14,999 bases of DNA from Gemmatimonadota bacterium (GCA_028287225.1 JAQBPZ010000269.1:1-14999), one strand, 5' to 3'. Shown: positions 1 through 5,621, numbered from the stretch's first letter. Made by a program: numbers and translations. Notes: generated by a model not told the origin, from the sequence alone.

Positions 1-2
1 AA

Positions 3-410
3 CTACTTCAGTCGCTGGTCGATGGCGCACGGGCCGCGGGAGCGCACACCGTCGTCGTGGTGCTGCCGCGCGAGGCGCCGGCGCCGGCCGAGGTGCGCGT
101 CGCGCGGGTGGCGGCCGGCGCGTCGACGATCAACGCGCTCCGCTCCGGCATGGCGCTGCTCACCAACACCACCGCGCGCCTCGCGCTCATCTGGCCGCTC
201 GACGGCGCGGAAGTGGACGACGTGCCGCGCATCGCCGCGCTGGTGGAGGCCGCGCGCCGCGAGGGGGCGGCGGTGACGGCGTTCGCGCACGACGACCTCG
301 ATGCCTCGCCGGTGATCGTGGCGCGCGACGCGTGGCTGGAGCTCGTCACCCTCGGCGAGCAGGGCATCGGCGCGGTGGCCGCGCGACGCGGGTCGTACCT
401 GGTGCCCTGA
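3..410 (+). CDS. MocA/MobA-like nucleotidyltransferase, C-terminal part (5' end outside window)
   Basis: This is the 3' part of a gene that begins before the window; 135 residues are visible, read in frame from base 3 to TGA at 408-410. The visible protein starts with LLQSLVDGARAAGAHTVVVV, which resembles the second strand/helix of NTP_transf_3 enzymes just after their GG-x-S-x-R-x-G...K nucleotide loop. A GASTINALRSGMALL segment, a WPLDGAEVDDVP segment in the place of the metal-binding DMP loop, and a SPVIVARDAW...GEQGIGAV segment follow, all in the order expected for MobA/MocA-type cytidylyl- or guanylyltransferases. These enzymes transfer a nucleotide to the molybdenum cofactor or to a sugar or alcohol phosphate. 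The diagnostic N-terminal loop is missing from the window, so the substrate cannot be told. The fold is moderately certain and the exact role unknown. Confidence 0.6.
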   Translation, partial: LLQSLVDGARAAGAHTVVVVLPREAPAPAEVRVARVAAGASTINALRSGMALLTNTTARLALIWPLDGAEVDDVPRIAALVEAARREGAAVTAFAHDDLDASPVIVARDAWLELVTLGEQGIGAVAARRGSYLVP

Positions 411-590
411 GGGTCGCTCAGACGAACGGGGAGACAGCATCGAACGGACCCGACGCGCATTGAACGGTGCCCCCGTGCAGCAACGTGAGGGGCATCGGGT
501 TGTCACACCGCTTTCAACGCCGCGACGTCGCGCGGTCGATGTGCACCCCGTGCATTCCAGCGCTCGGCCGTCGGATCACCGCCGCATCCG

Positions 591-1118
591 TCAGATGCCG
601 CCTCCCCCTTCGTCAGAGCGGCCAGAGAGCGGCAGCTCGAAGAAGCGGGTGTCGATCAGCTCGTCGGCGCGGTAGCGGGCGATCGGCTGGAAGCCCAGCG
701 AGCGATACAGGGCCAGCGCTGCGTCCATGTCGTGCAGGGTGCCCAGCCGCAGCATCGCATAGCCGCGCACGCGGGCTTCCTCGATGACGCGCTCCATGAG
801 CGCGCGACCGATGCCGCAGCCGCGCCACGCCGGGTCCACGAACATCCGCTTCACCTCGGCCGAGCTCTCGTCCACCGGACGGAGGGCCACGCACCCCACG
901 CCGGTGTCGTCGGCCACGGCGAGCCAGAGGCCGCCGCGCGGCGGCACGTACGGGCCGGGCATGCCGGCGGCATCCGCGTAGACATATTCCACCCCGGGAG
1001 TGTCGGCCCGCGCGTCGCCATGCGCCGTCACGAGCCGCCGCACGTCGGCGAGATCACGTGCGCCCTCTGCGGCGCGGATCGACCAGCGAGCCGGCAGCTC
1101 AGCGCCGGGTCGCGGCAT
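591..1118 (-). CDS. GNAT family N-acetyltransferase
   Basis: The 175-residue protein starts at ATG 1118 and ends at TGA 591. It has the GNAT layout: beta-strand 4 with CVALRPVDESSAEVKRMFV (about residues 76-94), the acetyl-CoA pyrophosphate loop RGCGIGRAL (99-107, the R/Q-x-x-G-x-G/A signature), and the C-terminal LYRSLGFQP motif (138-146) that packs against CoA. It therefore probably transfers an acetyl group from acetyl-CoA to a primary amine in the cytoplasm. The acceptor cannot be predicted. Length is normal for a single-domain GNAT. It ends in a glycine-rich tail (SDEGGGGI). It is convergent with the upstream nucleotidyltransferase gene and followed by a 180-bp gap with no evident gene. 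Family call is firm; substrate unknown. Confidence 0.85.
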   Translation of the reverse strand: MPRPGAELPARWSIRAAEGARDLADVRRLVTAHGDARADTPGVEYVYADAAGMPGPYVPPRGGLWLAVADDTGVGCVALRPVDESSAEVKRMFVDPAWRGCGIGRALMERVIEEARVRGYAMLRLGTLHDMDAALALYRSLGFQPIARYRADELIDTRFFELPLSGRSDEGGGGI

Positions 1119-1205
1119 GCCTCACCCACCGTATGAGCCGGGCCTGAAGTGGACGCGGCGCCGCGAGCTGCCCTGGGCGCGAGGACGTGCGCGCGACTGC
1201 CGCCC

Positions 1206-1403
1206 TCACGGACCCCCCATGCTCGACGTGAGGCCATCCAGCGCGCGGACGATCTCGCGCAGGCGCGCGATCATCTCGACCGCCTCGGCGGGAAGCTCCT
1301 CGCCCTCGGCCTCGGTGCGGGCGATGAACTCCTCGAGCTGGCGAAGCTGCGTCGCGAGCCCGTCGCGGCCGGCGGCGGCGGCGTCGTTGATCGGGTCGGG
1401 CAT
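1206..1403 (-). CDS. small helical hypothetical protein (65 aa)
   Basis: A 65-residue protein is read from ATG 1403 to the stop at 1206. I do not recognise a named family. The sequence is predicted by eye to be mostly alpha-helical, with a heptad-like run LATQLRQLEEFIARTEAEGEE (about residues 15-35) followed by AVEMIARLREIVRALDGL (about 40-57), so a short helical hairpin or coiled coil is likely. There is no signal peptide or membrane segment. An upstream in-frame ATG at 1460 would add 19 residues of unrelated composition, so the inner ATG is preferred, although no clear Shine-Dalgarno sequence precedes it. It lies 87 bp upstream of the GNAT gene on the same strand. Amphipathic pattern and acidic composition suggest a real gene, but evidence is modest. 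Confidence 0.5.
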   Translation of the reverse strand: MPDPINDAAAAGRDGLATQLRQLEEFIARTEAEGEELPAEAVEMIARLREIVRALDGLTSSMGGP

Positions 1404-1499
1404 GGCGGTCGTTGGGTGAGTGGAGGATGAATGGTAAGCGCATTGCGCTCGACAGACCATTGCTCTGCCGCGCCCTGCGCCACCGAAGCGTACCGCGCA

Positions 1500-1850
1500 C
1501 GAAGTGCCGGGGGGGGGGACAGCGTTTCACCGCGGAGGACGCGGAGGACGGCCGCTCGGGACGCATCCAGACACGCCAGTTCGGACAATCCGCTCGGGAC
1601 GCATCCAGACGGGCCGGTTCGGACCGAATGCACCGAGTTGAAACGAAAACTGCCGGATGCCCCTCACGGCGCGCTGACGGACGCGCTGCACCGGAAATGA
1701 TTCGGCAGTTTTCGGTGAACTCGGTGCATCCGGTCCGAACCGACGCCTCGTGTGGCCGGCCCGAGCGGCCGTCCTCCGCGCCCTCCGCGCCCTCCGCGTC
1801 CGCCGCGGCAAAACGCTGTCGAGAAAGAGCGTACCCCCCTGACACTTCGG
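1500..1850. repeat. ~350-bp imperfect inverted repeat filling the 1404-1923 intergenic region
   Basis: The 520-bp gap between the 65-aa gene and the mutarotase gene holds no credible gene. It contains two divergent copies of one repeat in head-to-head orientation. Matching arm blocks, from outside in, are: CGAAGTG + G-run (1500-1518) with CCCCCC...CACTTCG (1834-1850); GACAGCGTTT..CCGCGG (1518-1535) with CCGCGGCAAAACGCTGTC near 1802-1820; GGACGGCCGCTCGGG (about 1546-1560) with its complement (about 1760-1775); a 24-bp block at 1616-1639 with 1718-1741 (23/24 complementary); and a 15-bp block at 1644-1658 with 1700-1714 (14/15). The left arm carries a 38-bp tandem duplication and a run of ten G. 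The GCGGAGGAC unit resembles the dispersed ACCGCAGAGGACGCAGAGG-type repeats found between genes in many bacteria (recollection, not searched). 1851-1923 holds nothing recognisable. Confidence 0.75.
1552..1627. repeat. 38-bp tandem duplication (2 units)
   Basis: Two consecutive 38-bp units (1552-1589 and 1590-1627) both begin CCGCTCGGGACGCATCCAGA and then carry a shared GCC(A/G)GTTCGGAC block. They lie in the left arm of the larger inverted repeat and account for its extra length over the right arm. A related 17-bp version of the opening motif (CCGCTCGGGATGCGTCC, two mismatches) occurs at 3508-3524 beside another repeat element. Confidence 0.75.
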
Positions 1851-1923
1851 GCGGAGCAACCGGTGACGGAGAAAAGCGCGGGCGGATCGCTCCTAGGGGA
1901 GTGGCCCAGGCGCGACGAACGGC

Positions 1924-2748
1924 TCAGCGAGCCTCGAGCACCTGGGTGCCGGTCCAGGTCTCGCCTGGCGCAACGACGACGCGGCGCTGCACGGCAGCCG
2001 CCTCCACGCACAGCATCCGCCGCTCGCCGCCGGGCTCCATGTCGTCCAGCTTCGCCGCCTTCGCCGCGCCGGGATTCCAGACGACCACGTCCGGAAACCC
2101 GGTGGCCGAGATTCCGAGCGCGCGTCCAGGCTCGCGCAGCAGCAACGGGCGCGGAACGTCGACGTACACGCGGTCCACCTCGCCCGTCGGCCGCAGCACG
2201 GACTCGTCGTCGATCCGCAGCACGCCGGGGGCGCTCGACTCGCGGAAGCGGCAGCCGCGAAGGCCCTCGAGCTCCACGCTCGCCACGTCGGCGACATGCA
2301 GGTAGGTGTGGAGCGCGACGCTGAAGTCGATCACGGTGTCGCCGGTGTTGCGCACCGCCAGGCTCACGGCGAGCCGCGCGCCGCCAACGCGCGCGGTGAT
2401 GGTGGCCGCGAACGTCACCGGCCAGACCAGGCGCGTGGCCTCCGAATCGACGAGCGAGAAACGGACGCTCGCGTCGCCGGTCGCGGGCTCGTCAACGCCG
2501 GCGAGAGTCCAGCGCATCGTGCGCGCGAACCCGTGGCGCGGGAGCGGGCCCTCGGCGGCGAACTGCGGAAAGATGACCGGGATCCCGCCGCGGATCGCGA
2601 CGCCCTCGCGCAACACGGTGCGCGCGCTGAGGAAGAGCCGCTCGTCGCCGTCACCCGCGGGGCGCCAGGAGACCACGTGTGCGCCGTCGTGATGCGCCGC
2701 GATCGACGCGCCGTCCGCCGAGCGGAGGGTGACGACGGGTGACGTCAC
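1924..2748 (-). CDS. D-hexose-6-phosphate mutarotase (YeaD-like aldose-1-epimerase family)
   Basis: The 274-residue protein probably interconverts the alpha and beta anomers of glucose-6-phosphate or related hexose phosphates in the cytoplasm, feeding sugar metabolism. The YeaD-type galactose-mutarotase fold is indicated by RGGIPVIFPQF (about 53-63), PRHGFAR (70-76, conserved H72), ALHTYLHV (145-152, second His H147), VVWNPGAAKAAKLDDM (222-237) and CVEAAAV (247-253, with E249 as likely general base). Length matches the family (about 270-300). The start is GTG at 2748, chosen because its GTGA overlaps the TGA of the preceding gene by 4 nt, a typical coupled start. It is the last gene of a minus-strand cluster. 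Family call is strong; the physiological substrate is inferred. Confidence 0.88.
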   Translation of the reverse strand: MTSPVVTLRSADGASIAAHHDGAHVVSWRPAGDGDERLFLSARTVLREGVAIRGGIPVIFPQFAAEGPLPRHGFARTMRWTLAGVDEPATGDASVRFSLVDSEATRLVWPVTFAATITARVGGARLAVSLAVRNTGDTVIDFSVALHTYLHVADVASVELEGLRGCRFRESSAPGVLRIDDESVLRPTGEVDRVYVDVPRPLLLREPGRALGISATGFPDVVVWNPGAAKAAKLDDMEPGGERRMLCVEAAAVQRRVVVAPGETWTGTQVLEAR

Positions 2749-3017
2749 CCGAGATAGCGCCGGGCGAGCTGTTCCAGCCGGTCGTCGCCCTCGGCCCGCG
2801 CCCGCTCCTGGATGCGCTGCACGTGCTCGCGGAGGCGCGGCTCGCCCCAGTAGTACCCGGTGGCGTGCTCGGCGCTCTCGGTCTCGCCGGCACGCGCGGC
2901 TTCCAGCAGCGCGGAGGCCGCCGCGGCATCGAATCCGGGATCGTCCCGGGCCGGCAGTCCGTAGCCCCGCCGTGGCGCGGCGCCCCCGGCGTCCTCGTTG
3001 ACGAATGCGCGTGACAT
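2745..3017 (-). CDS. conserved-type small protein with MSRAFV N-terminus (90 aa)
   Basis: A 90-residue protein is read from ATG 3017 to TGA 2745. It begins MSRAFVNEDAGG, resembling the opening of some GreA/GreB-family transcription elongation factors (MSR(A/G)FVKED), but it has neither a GreA/GreB coiled coil nor a C-terminal FKBP-like domain, so it is at most a stand-alone relative of that N-terminal extension. The rest reads LPARDDPGFDAAAASALLEAARAG..., ATGYYWGEPRLREHVQRI and DDRLEQLARRYLG, a soluble helical protein with a Trp/Tyr patch near residues 58-61. An upstream in-frame start at 3056 would add 13 residues and is less likely. It is coupled by a 4-nt GTGA overlap to the mutarotase gene and lies 43 bp downstream of the next small gene. 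Function unknown. Confidence 0.65.
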   Translation of the reverse strand: MSRAFVNEDAGGAAPRRGYGLPARDDPGFDAAAASALLEAARAGETESAEHATGYYWGEPRLREHVQRIQERARAEGDDRLEQLARRYLG

Positions 3018-3060
3018 GCCGGAAGGGATTTGCGAAAAGCTTGCCGCGCCCGTCACGCGC

Positions 3061-3249
3061 CTAGAACTCGCGCTTCTTCATCTGCTGGAACAGGTCCGCG
3101 GCATCGGAATCCGCCTCGGCCTCGGCCTGCGTCTTCTTGGGACGCGTGGCGTCGAGCGTGGCATCGTAGGTCCGGTCCTTCTTCGGCTTGGCCTTCTCGG
3201 CCGCCGCCTGCGTCTTCCGCAGCAGCGCCTTCATCTGGGCTTCGTTCAT
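3061..3249 (-). CDS. small Lys/Ala-rich hypothetical protein (62 aa)
   Basis: A 62-residue protein is read from ATG 3249 to TAG 3061. A GGAG box on the minus strand lies 8 nt before this ATG. That favours it over the in-frame GTG at 3258, which would overlap the box. The sequence is hydrophilic and helical: MNEAQMKALLRKTQAAAEKA, then a basic stretch KPKKDRTYDATLDATRPKK, then an acidic stretch AEAEADSDAADLFQQMKKREF. There are no Cys residues, membrane segments or signal. I do not recognise a family. Its position 43 bp upstream of the MSRAFV-type gene and in line with the mutarotase suggests a three-gene minus-strand transcription unit. The good ribosome binding site supports it being real. Confidence 0.55.
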   Translation of the reverse strand: MNEAQMKALLRKTQAAAEKAKPKKDRTYDATLDATRPKKTQAEAEADSDAADLFQQMKKREF

Positions 3250-3287
3250 CCCGTGCACTCCGGATGGGGGTGTGGAAAGGTAGTACG

Positions 3288-3335
3288 GGATTAGAGATTA
3301 GGGATCAAGATCGGGATTAGGGATTAGGGATCAGG
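3288..3335. repeat. GGGATTA-type short repeat array, forward orientation
   Basis: This is an irregular run of GGGATTAG/GGGATCA units (GGGATTAGAGATTAGGGATC at 3288-3307, GGGATTAGGGATTAGGGATC at 3313-3332). The same unit appears in reverse orientation at 3533-3556. The two arrays flank the TGTCATCCC stem-loop element, so the whole 3288-3556 segment is one composite repeat region between the 62-aa gene and the DUF3037 gene. Confidence 0.8.
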
Positions 3336-3393
3336 AACTGCGCGCGCCGCTCGAGCTGTCGGCCCGCGTGTCGGCGCGTGGCGTCCCGGCGGC

Positions 3394-3506
3394 TGTCATC
3401 CCGTGAGCGCAGCGAACCGGGATCCACTCGCTCAGCGGATTGGCCGGCCAAGCCGCAGGGATGGAGGATCCCGACTCGACGCGCTGCGCGCGCTCGTGGG
3501 ATGACA
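3394..3506. repeat. TGTCATCCC...GGGATGACA stem-loop element (copy 1)
   Basis: The ends TGTCATCCC (3394-3402) and GGGATGACA (3498-3506) are perfect inverted complements. Inside them GTGAGCGCAGCG pairs imperfectly with CGCGCTGCGCGCGCTC, and GGGATCC (3420s) with GGATCCC (3467-3473). The result is a long imperfect hairpin of 113 bp. A second member of the same style lies at 7196-7329 inside the suf operon. Similar GTCATCC(C/T)GAGCGAAGCGA-type intergenic repeats are familiar from many GC-rich bacterial genomes (recollection, not searched). It has no coding capacity. Confidence 0.8.
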
Positions 3507-3532
3507 TCCGCTCGGGATGCGTCCCCGCGCAG

Positions 3533-3556
3533 ATCCTAATCCCTAATCCCTAATCC
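3533..3556. repeat. GGGATTA-type short repeat array, reverse orientation, overlapping the DUF3037 3' end
   Basis: The plus strand reads ATCCTAATCCCTAATCCCTAATCC, the complement of the GGATTAGGGATTAGG array at 3288-3335. On the minus strand this sequence forms the last codons of the DUF3037 gene (GGA TTA GGG ATT AGG GAT TAG), supplying its C-terminal GLGIRD and its stop codon. Confidence 0.85.
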
Positions 3557-3970
3557 GACATACATCCCGAACAACCGCTCCAGCTCCGTCGCCGCGTCGT
3601 CGCAGATGCCCTCGTGCACGGGCGAGCTCTGGAGGATGTCGGAGCGCGGGGCGGTAAGCCAGTGGAACCGCTCGGAGGTGGGGGCGAGGGCCACGGGGCC
3701 GGCGTCGGCGTTGCCGGCGCAGATCGCGATGCAGGAGTCCAGGTAGCGCGCGAGGAGGTCGGCGTCGACCCCGGGGATGCGGGCGTGCAGCGACGCGCTG
3801 TCCTGCACGGCGCGCAGCGTGAGGTAGCCGGCGCGCCGGGCGTGCAGCACGACGCCCACGTTGACGAAGGCGCCGAGGTGGACGTGCGGGACCACGCGCA
3901 GGATGGCGAACTCGTATTCCGTGCGCGAGTCGTCCATCGGGGGACGCTCGGTGGGTGCGCCCAGCCTCAT
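3536..3970 (-). CDS. DUF3037 family protein, coupled to the HipA-like kinase
   Basis: The 144-residue protein matches the DUF3037 pattern: YEFAILRVVPHVHLGAFVNVGVVL (about 19-42), then ARRAGYLTLR, and a helical C-terminal half. Its biochemical function is not established. The start at ATG 3970 is chosen because its ATGA overlaps the TGA of the HipA-like gene by 4 nt, implying translational coupling; an inner ATG at 3937 (MDDSRTEYEF) is the alternative. DUF3037 proteins are commonly encoded next to HipA-like kinases (recalled family knowledge), suggesting a partner role such as complex subunit or regulator, which is inference. The final GLGIRD and the stop codon come from a GGATTAG repeat array, so the original C-terminus may have been altered by repeat insertion. 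Confidence 0.8.
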   Translation of the reverse strand: MRLGAPTERPPMDDSRTEYEFAILRVVPHVHLGAFVNVGVVLHARRAGYLTLRAVQDSASLHARIPGVDADLLARYLDSCIAICAGNADAGPVALAPTSERFHWLTAPRSDILQSSPVHEGICDDAATELERLFGMYVGLGIRD

Positions 3971-4806
3971 CGGCGCGCCTTGAAGTGCTGGGGCGGGTTT
4001 GCGCGGACCTGGGCCTGGGCGGCGACGGCTTCGTCGACGAAGGCGCGCGGCGCGGCGAGGCGCGCCGTGAGGTAGCGCACGTAGCGGTCGCGCGCGGCGT
4101 CGGCGCTCGCGAAGTCATCCGCGCCGGAGGCGGCATCGAGCAGCAGGGCGTCGGGCACGGCGGCGACGATGTCGGTAATGGCATCCCCGGCGAGCGCCGC
4201 GACGCTGAAGGCGTCGGCCGCGTGGAGGTCGCCGGCACTCGCGAGCAGGACGTGCGACTTGATGAGGGGAAAGCGCGACCGCGTGCGCTCGTCGTCCACC
4301 GAGTCCCAGTCGTGATGTGCGTAGAGCGCCGCCCCGTGGTCGATCAGCCAGGGCGCGCGATCGGAGACCATGAGGTTCGGGTTGCGGTGGGTGCGGTCCG
4401 GGTTGGTGACGTAGGCGTCGAGCCAGACGATGCGCGCGGCGAGCTCGGCCGAGACGAGGTCGCCGGCGGCCGCGAGGTCGAAGTTGAAGGCGCCATCCAG
4501 GTAGCGCAGGCCCACGTTGAGGCCGTGGCTGCGGCGGAGGAGCTCCTGGATCTCCGGATCGGGCTCGCTGCGCCCGAACCGGGGCGACAGGTCGATGAGG
4601 GCGAGGTCGGGGGTGGGCAGGCCAAGCCGTTGCGCGAGTCGCCCCACGATGAGCTCGGCAACGAGCACCCTGGCGCCCTGCCCCGCCCCACGGAACTTGA
4701 CGACGAACAGGCCGCCGGTCTCGGTGTCGACGACGGCGGGGAGGGAGCCGCCCTCGCGGAGAGGCTGGACGTAGCGTGTGGCGGCGTGGGTCGCGAGCGT
4801 GGTCAT
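3967..4806 (-). CDS. HipA-like protein kinase (HipA_2 type)
   Basis: This 279-residue protein resembles the compact HipA-related kinases that phosphorylate a protein Ser/Thr target or an unknown substrate. Visible elements are a beta-rich N-lobe with GGLFVVKFRGAGQG (31-44, K37 the likely ATP-binding lysine and a Gly-rich loop), E51 in the following helix, the catalytic loop WLDAYVTNPDRTHRNPN (128-144, D137 the likely catalytic Asp with Asn residues for metal), and LIDHGAAL (154-161, D156 as the DFG-equivalent metal-binding Asp). Active-site residues look intact. The start ATG 4806 gives MTTLATHAATRYVQPL; the in-frame extension to 5019 runs through an inverted repeat and is rejected. No HipB or HipS-like gene is adjacent. 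The partner is the DUF3037 gene, overlapping by 4 nt. Target and toxicity unknown. Confidence 0.8.
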   Translation of the reverse strand: MTTLATHAATRYVQPLREGGSLPAVVDTETGGLFVVKFRGAGQGARVLVAELIVGRLAQRLGLPTPDLALIDLSPRFGRSEPDPEIQELLRRSHGLNVGLRYLDGAFNFDLAAAGDLVSAELAARIVWLDAYVTNPDRTHRNPNLMVSDRAPWLIDHGAALYAHHDWDSVDDERTRSRFPLIKSHVLLASAGDLHAADAFSVAALAGDAITDIVAAVPDALLLDAASGADDFASADAARDRYVRYLTARLAAPRAFVDEAVAAQAQVRANPPQHFKARR

Positions 4807-4864
4807 CGGCGCAATCTGTGGGTCAGCGGTGCGGGCGGGAAGCGGCGTCGACCCGGCCTTCTGG

Positions 4865-5008
4865 CGTACGCGAATTCCTCGAATGGGCGGCGAATCGTCG
4901 CGACAGCTCCCACCACCACTTTCAGAAGTGCTGATGACTGAAGGCCGGACTCGGGCGAAGGCAGGGGTATCGCGCGAATTCGTCACCCATTCGAGGAATT
5001 CGCGTACG
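4865..5008. repeat. 144-bp element with 23-bp perfect terminal inverted repeats
   Basis: The left arm at 4865-4887 (CGTACGCGAATTCCTCGAAT + GGG) is the exact reverse complement of 4986-5008. The 98-bp interior has no ORF of its own but contains a small hairpin (CACTT-TCAG-AAGTG) and a third partial motif GCGAATTCGTC (about 4974-4984). The element fills most of the 253-bp gap between the cupin gene (5060) and the HipA-like gene (4806), so it lies in the presumed leader or promoter of the HipA-like operon. It could be a MITE-like or REP-like element, or a long mRNA hairpin. No flanking target-site duplication is evident by eye. Confidence 0.8.
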
Positions 5009-5018
5009 ATCCAAGCCA

Positions 5019-5045
5019 CAGCAGCAGCAGCAGCAGCAGCAGCAG
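5019..5045. repeat. (CAG)9 trinucleotide microsatellite
   Basis: Nine uninterrupted CAG units run from 5019 to 5045, followed by CGGCGTCGG. They sit 11 bp beyond the 144-bp inverted-repeat element and 14 bp after the 3' end of the cupin gene on the minus strand. A tract of this kind can vary in length by slippage. It lies outside any credible gene. Confidence 0.9.
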
Positions 5046-5059
5046 CGGCGTCGGCCCAC

Positions 5060-5434
5060 CTAGAGGATGTTGCCCAGCCAGGCCTTCTCGGCGTCGATGC
5101 GGTCGCCCTGGGCGGGCGGGTTGGAGATCACGAGGAACTCCACGTCGGCGTCCGTCTCGTTGATCGCCTGGTGCGCCGTGCCCTGCGGCAGCTCGATGCC
5201 CGTGCGCGGGGCCAGGTGGTGGAAGGTGCCCTCGACCTCCAGGGTCAGGGTGCCGGAGAGCACGTAGAAGAACTGCGCGGCGCGGGCGTGCCAGTGGCGG
5301 ACCTCCCGGGTGCCGGCCGGCATGCGCTCCTCGATGATGCTGAGATTGGCGGCACGCATGAGGTGCCAGCCGCGGCAGCGCTCCCCCCACTGGTAGGGCT
5401 GGGTGGTCTCGATGCTGATCGGCGTTGGGATCAT
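5060..5434 (-). CDS. single-domain cupin protein
   Basis: The 124-residue protein starts at ATG 5434, with a GGAG box 6 nt upstream, and ends at TAG 5060. Both cupin motifs are visible: motif 1 as RHWHARAAQFFYVLSGTLTL (46-65, metal-binding His H47 and H49, with Gln at 54 where many cupins carry Glu) and motif 2 as GIELPQGTAHQAIN (79-92, H88). It is probably a small metal-binding beta-barrel protein of the cytoplasm. The RHWHA...ELPQGTAHQ pattern resembles uncharacterised cupins annotated as mannose-6-phosphate isomerase-like or polyketide cyclase-like, but the reaction cannot be assigned. It is divergent from the suf operon and shares the 299-bp intergenic region with it; nothing shows a functional link. 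Confidence 0.85.
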   Translation of the reverse strand: MIPTPISIETTQPYQWGERCRGWHLMRAANLSIIEERMPAGTREVRHWHARAAQFFYVLSGTLTLEVEGTFHHLAPRTGIELPQGTAHQAINETDADVEFLVISNPPAQGDRIDAEKAWLGNIL

Positions 5435-5576
5435 TCGGTGCTCCGGGCGGTGAATTCGATCCGGGCAAGATGCTCTGTGCCCCCCGCGAGAGCCAGCGCC
5501 GGCGGCCGGGGGAGGCATCGGGGCGCTGAAAAAGGGACCGAAAACGCAGGTAAGACGATGTAAACAAAAGCTTTAG

Positions 5577-5613
5577 CGGTATTCCACCCGCGTTGACTCC
5601 GGGGGGAATACCG
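5577..5613. promoter_or_regulatory. inverted repeat, candidate operator of the suf operon
   Basis: CGGTATTCCACCC (5577-5589) and GGGGGGAATACCG (5601-5613) are complementary at 12 of 13 positions, with an 11-bp centre. The centre contains the TTGACT -35-like hexamer, and the right arm runs into the -35/-10 spacer, so a bound dimeric repressor would block the promoter. It lies 121-157 bp upstream of the sufB start. Suf promoters in other bacteria are often controlled by Rrf2-family (IscR/SufR) or Fur-family proteins; which one would act here is not shown. An intrinsic mRNA hairpin is a weaker alternative, because the repeat is placed around the promoter. Confidence 0.5.
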
Positions 5614-5621
5614 ACTACTTT
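5593..5621 (+). promoter_or_regulatory. candidate sigma70-type promoter for the suf operon
   Basis: TTGACT (5593-5598) and TACTTT (5616-5621) are separated by 17 bp, matching the TTGACA/TATAAT arrangement at five and three of six positions. Transcription would begin near 5628, giving a leader of about 105 nt before the sufB ATG at 5734. The surrounding 5545-5632 stretch is distinctly AT-richer than its neighbours, as expected for a promoter. The -35 sits inside the candidate operator repeat. No second clear promoter for the divergent cupin gene was identified in 5435-5733. Confidence 0.45.

Noticed and set aside
411..590. Gene or RNA in the gap between the nucleotidyltransferase and the GNAT gene
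   Set aside because: Short frames only, no ribosome binding site, no tRNA-like cloverleaf and no clear terminator seen.
1099..1845. 248-codon minus-strand frame across the repeat region
   Set aside because: It overlaps the inverted repeat, the 65-aa gene and part of the GNAT gene, and its composition reflects the repeats (AEGAEDGRSGR-like).
4807..5019. In-frame 71-residue extension of the HipA-like ORF
   Set aside because: It runs through the 144-bp inverted-repeat element; both arms are read as spurious peptide. The family-like N-terminus begins at ATG 4806.
5019..5045. CRISPR-like or protein repeat signal at the CAG run
   Set aside because: It is a simple trinucleotide microsatellite with no spacers and lies outside any credible gene.
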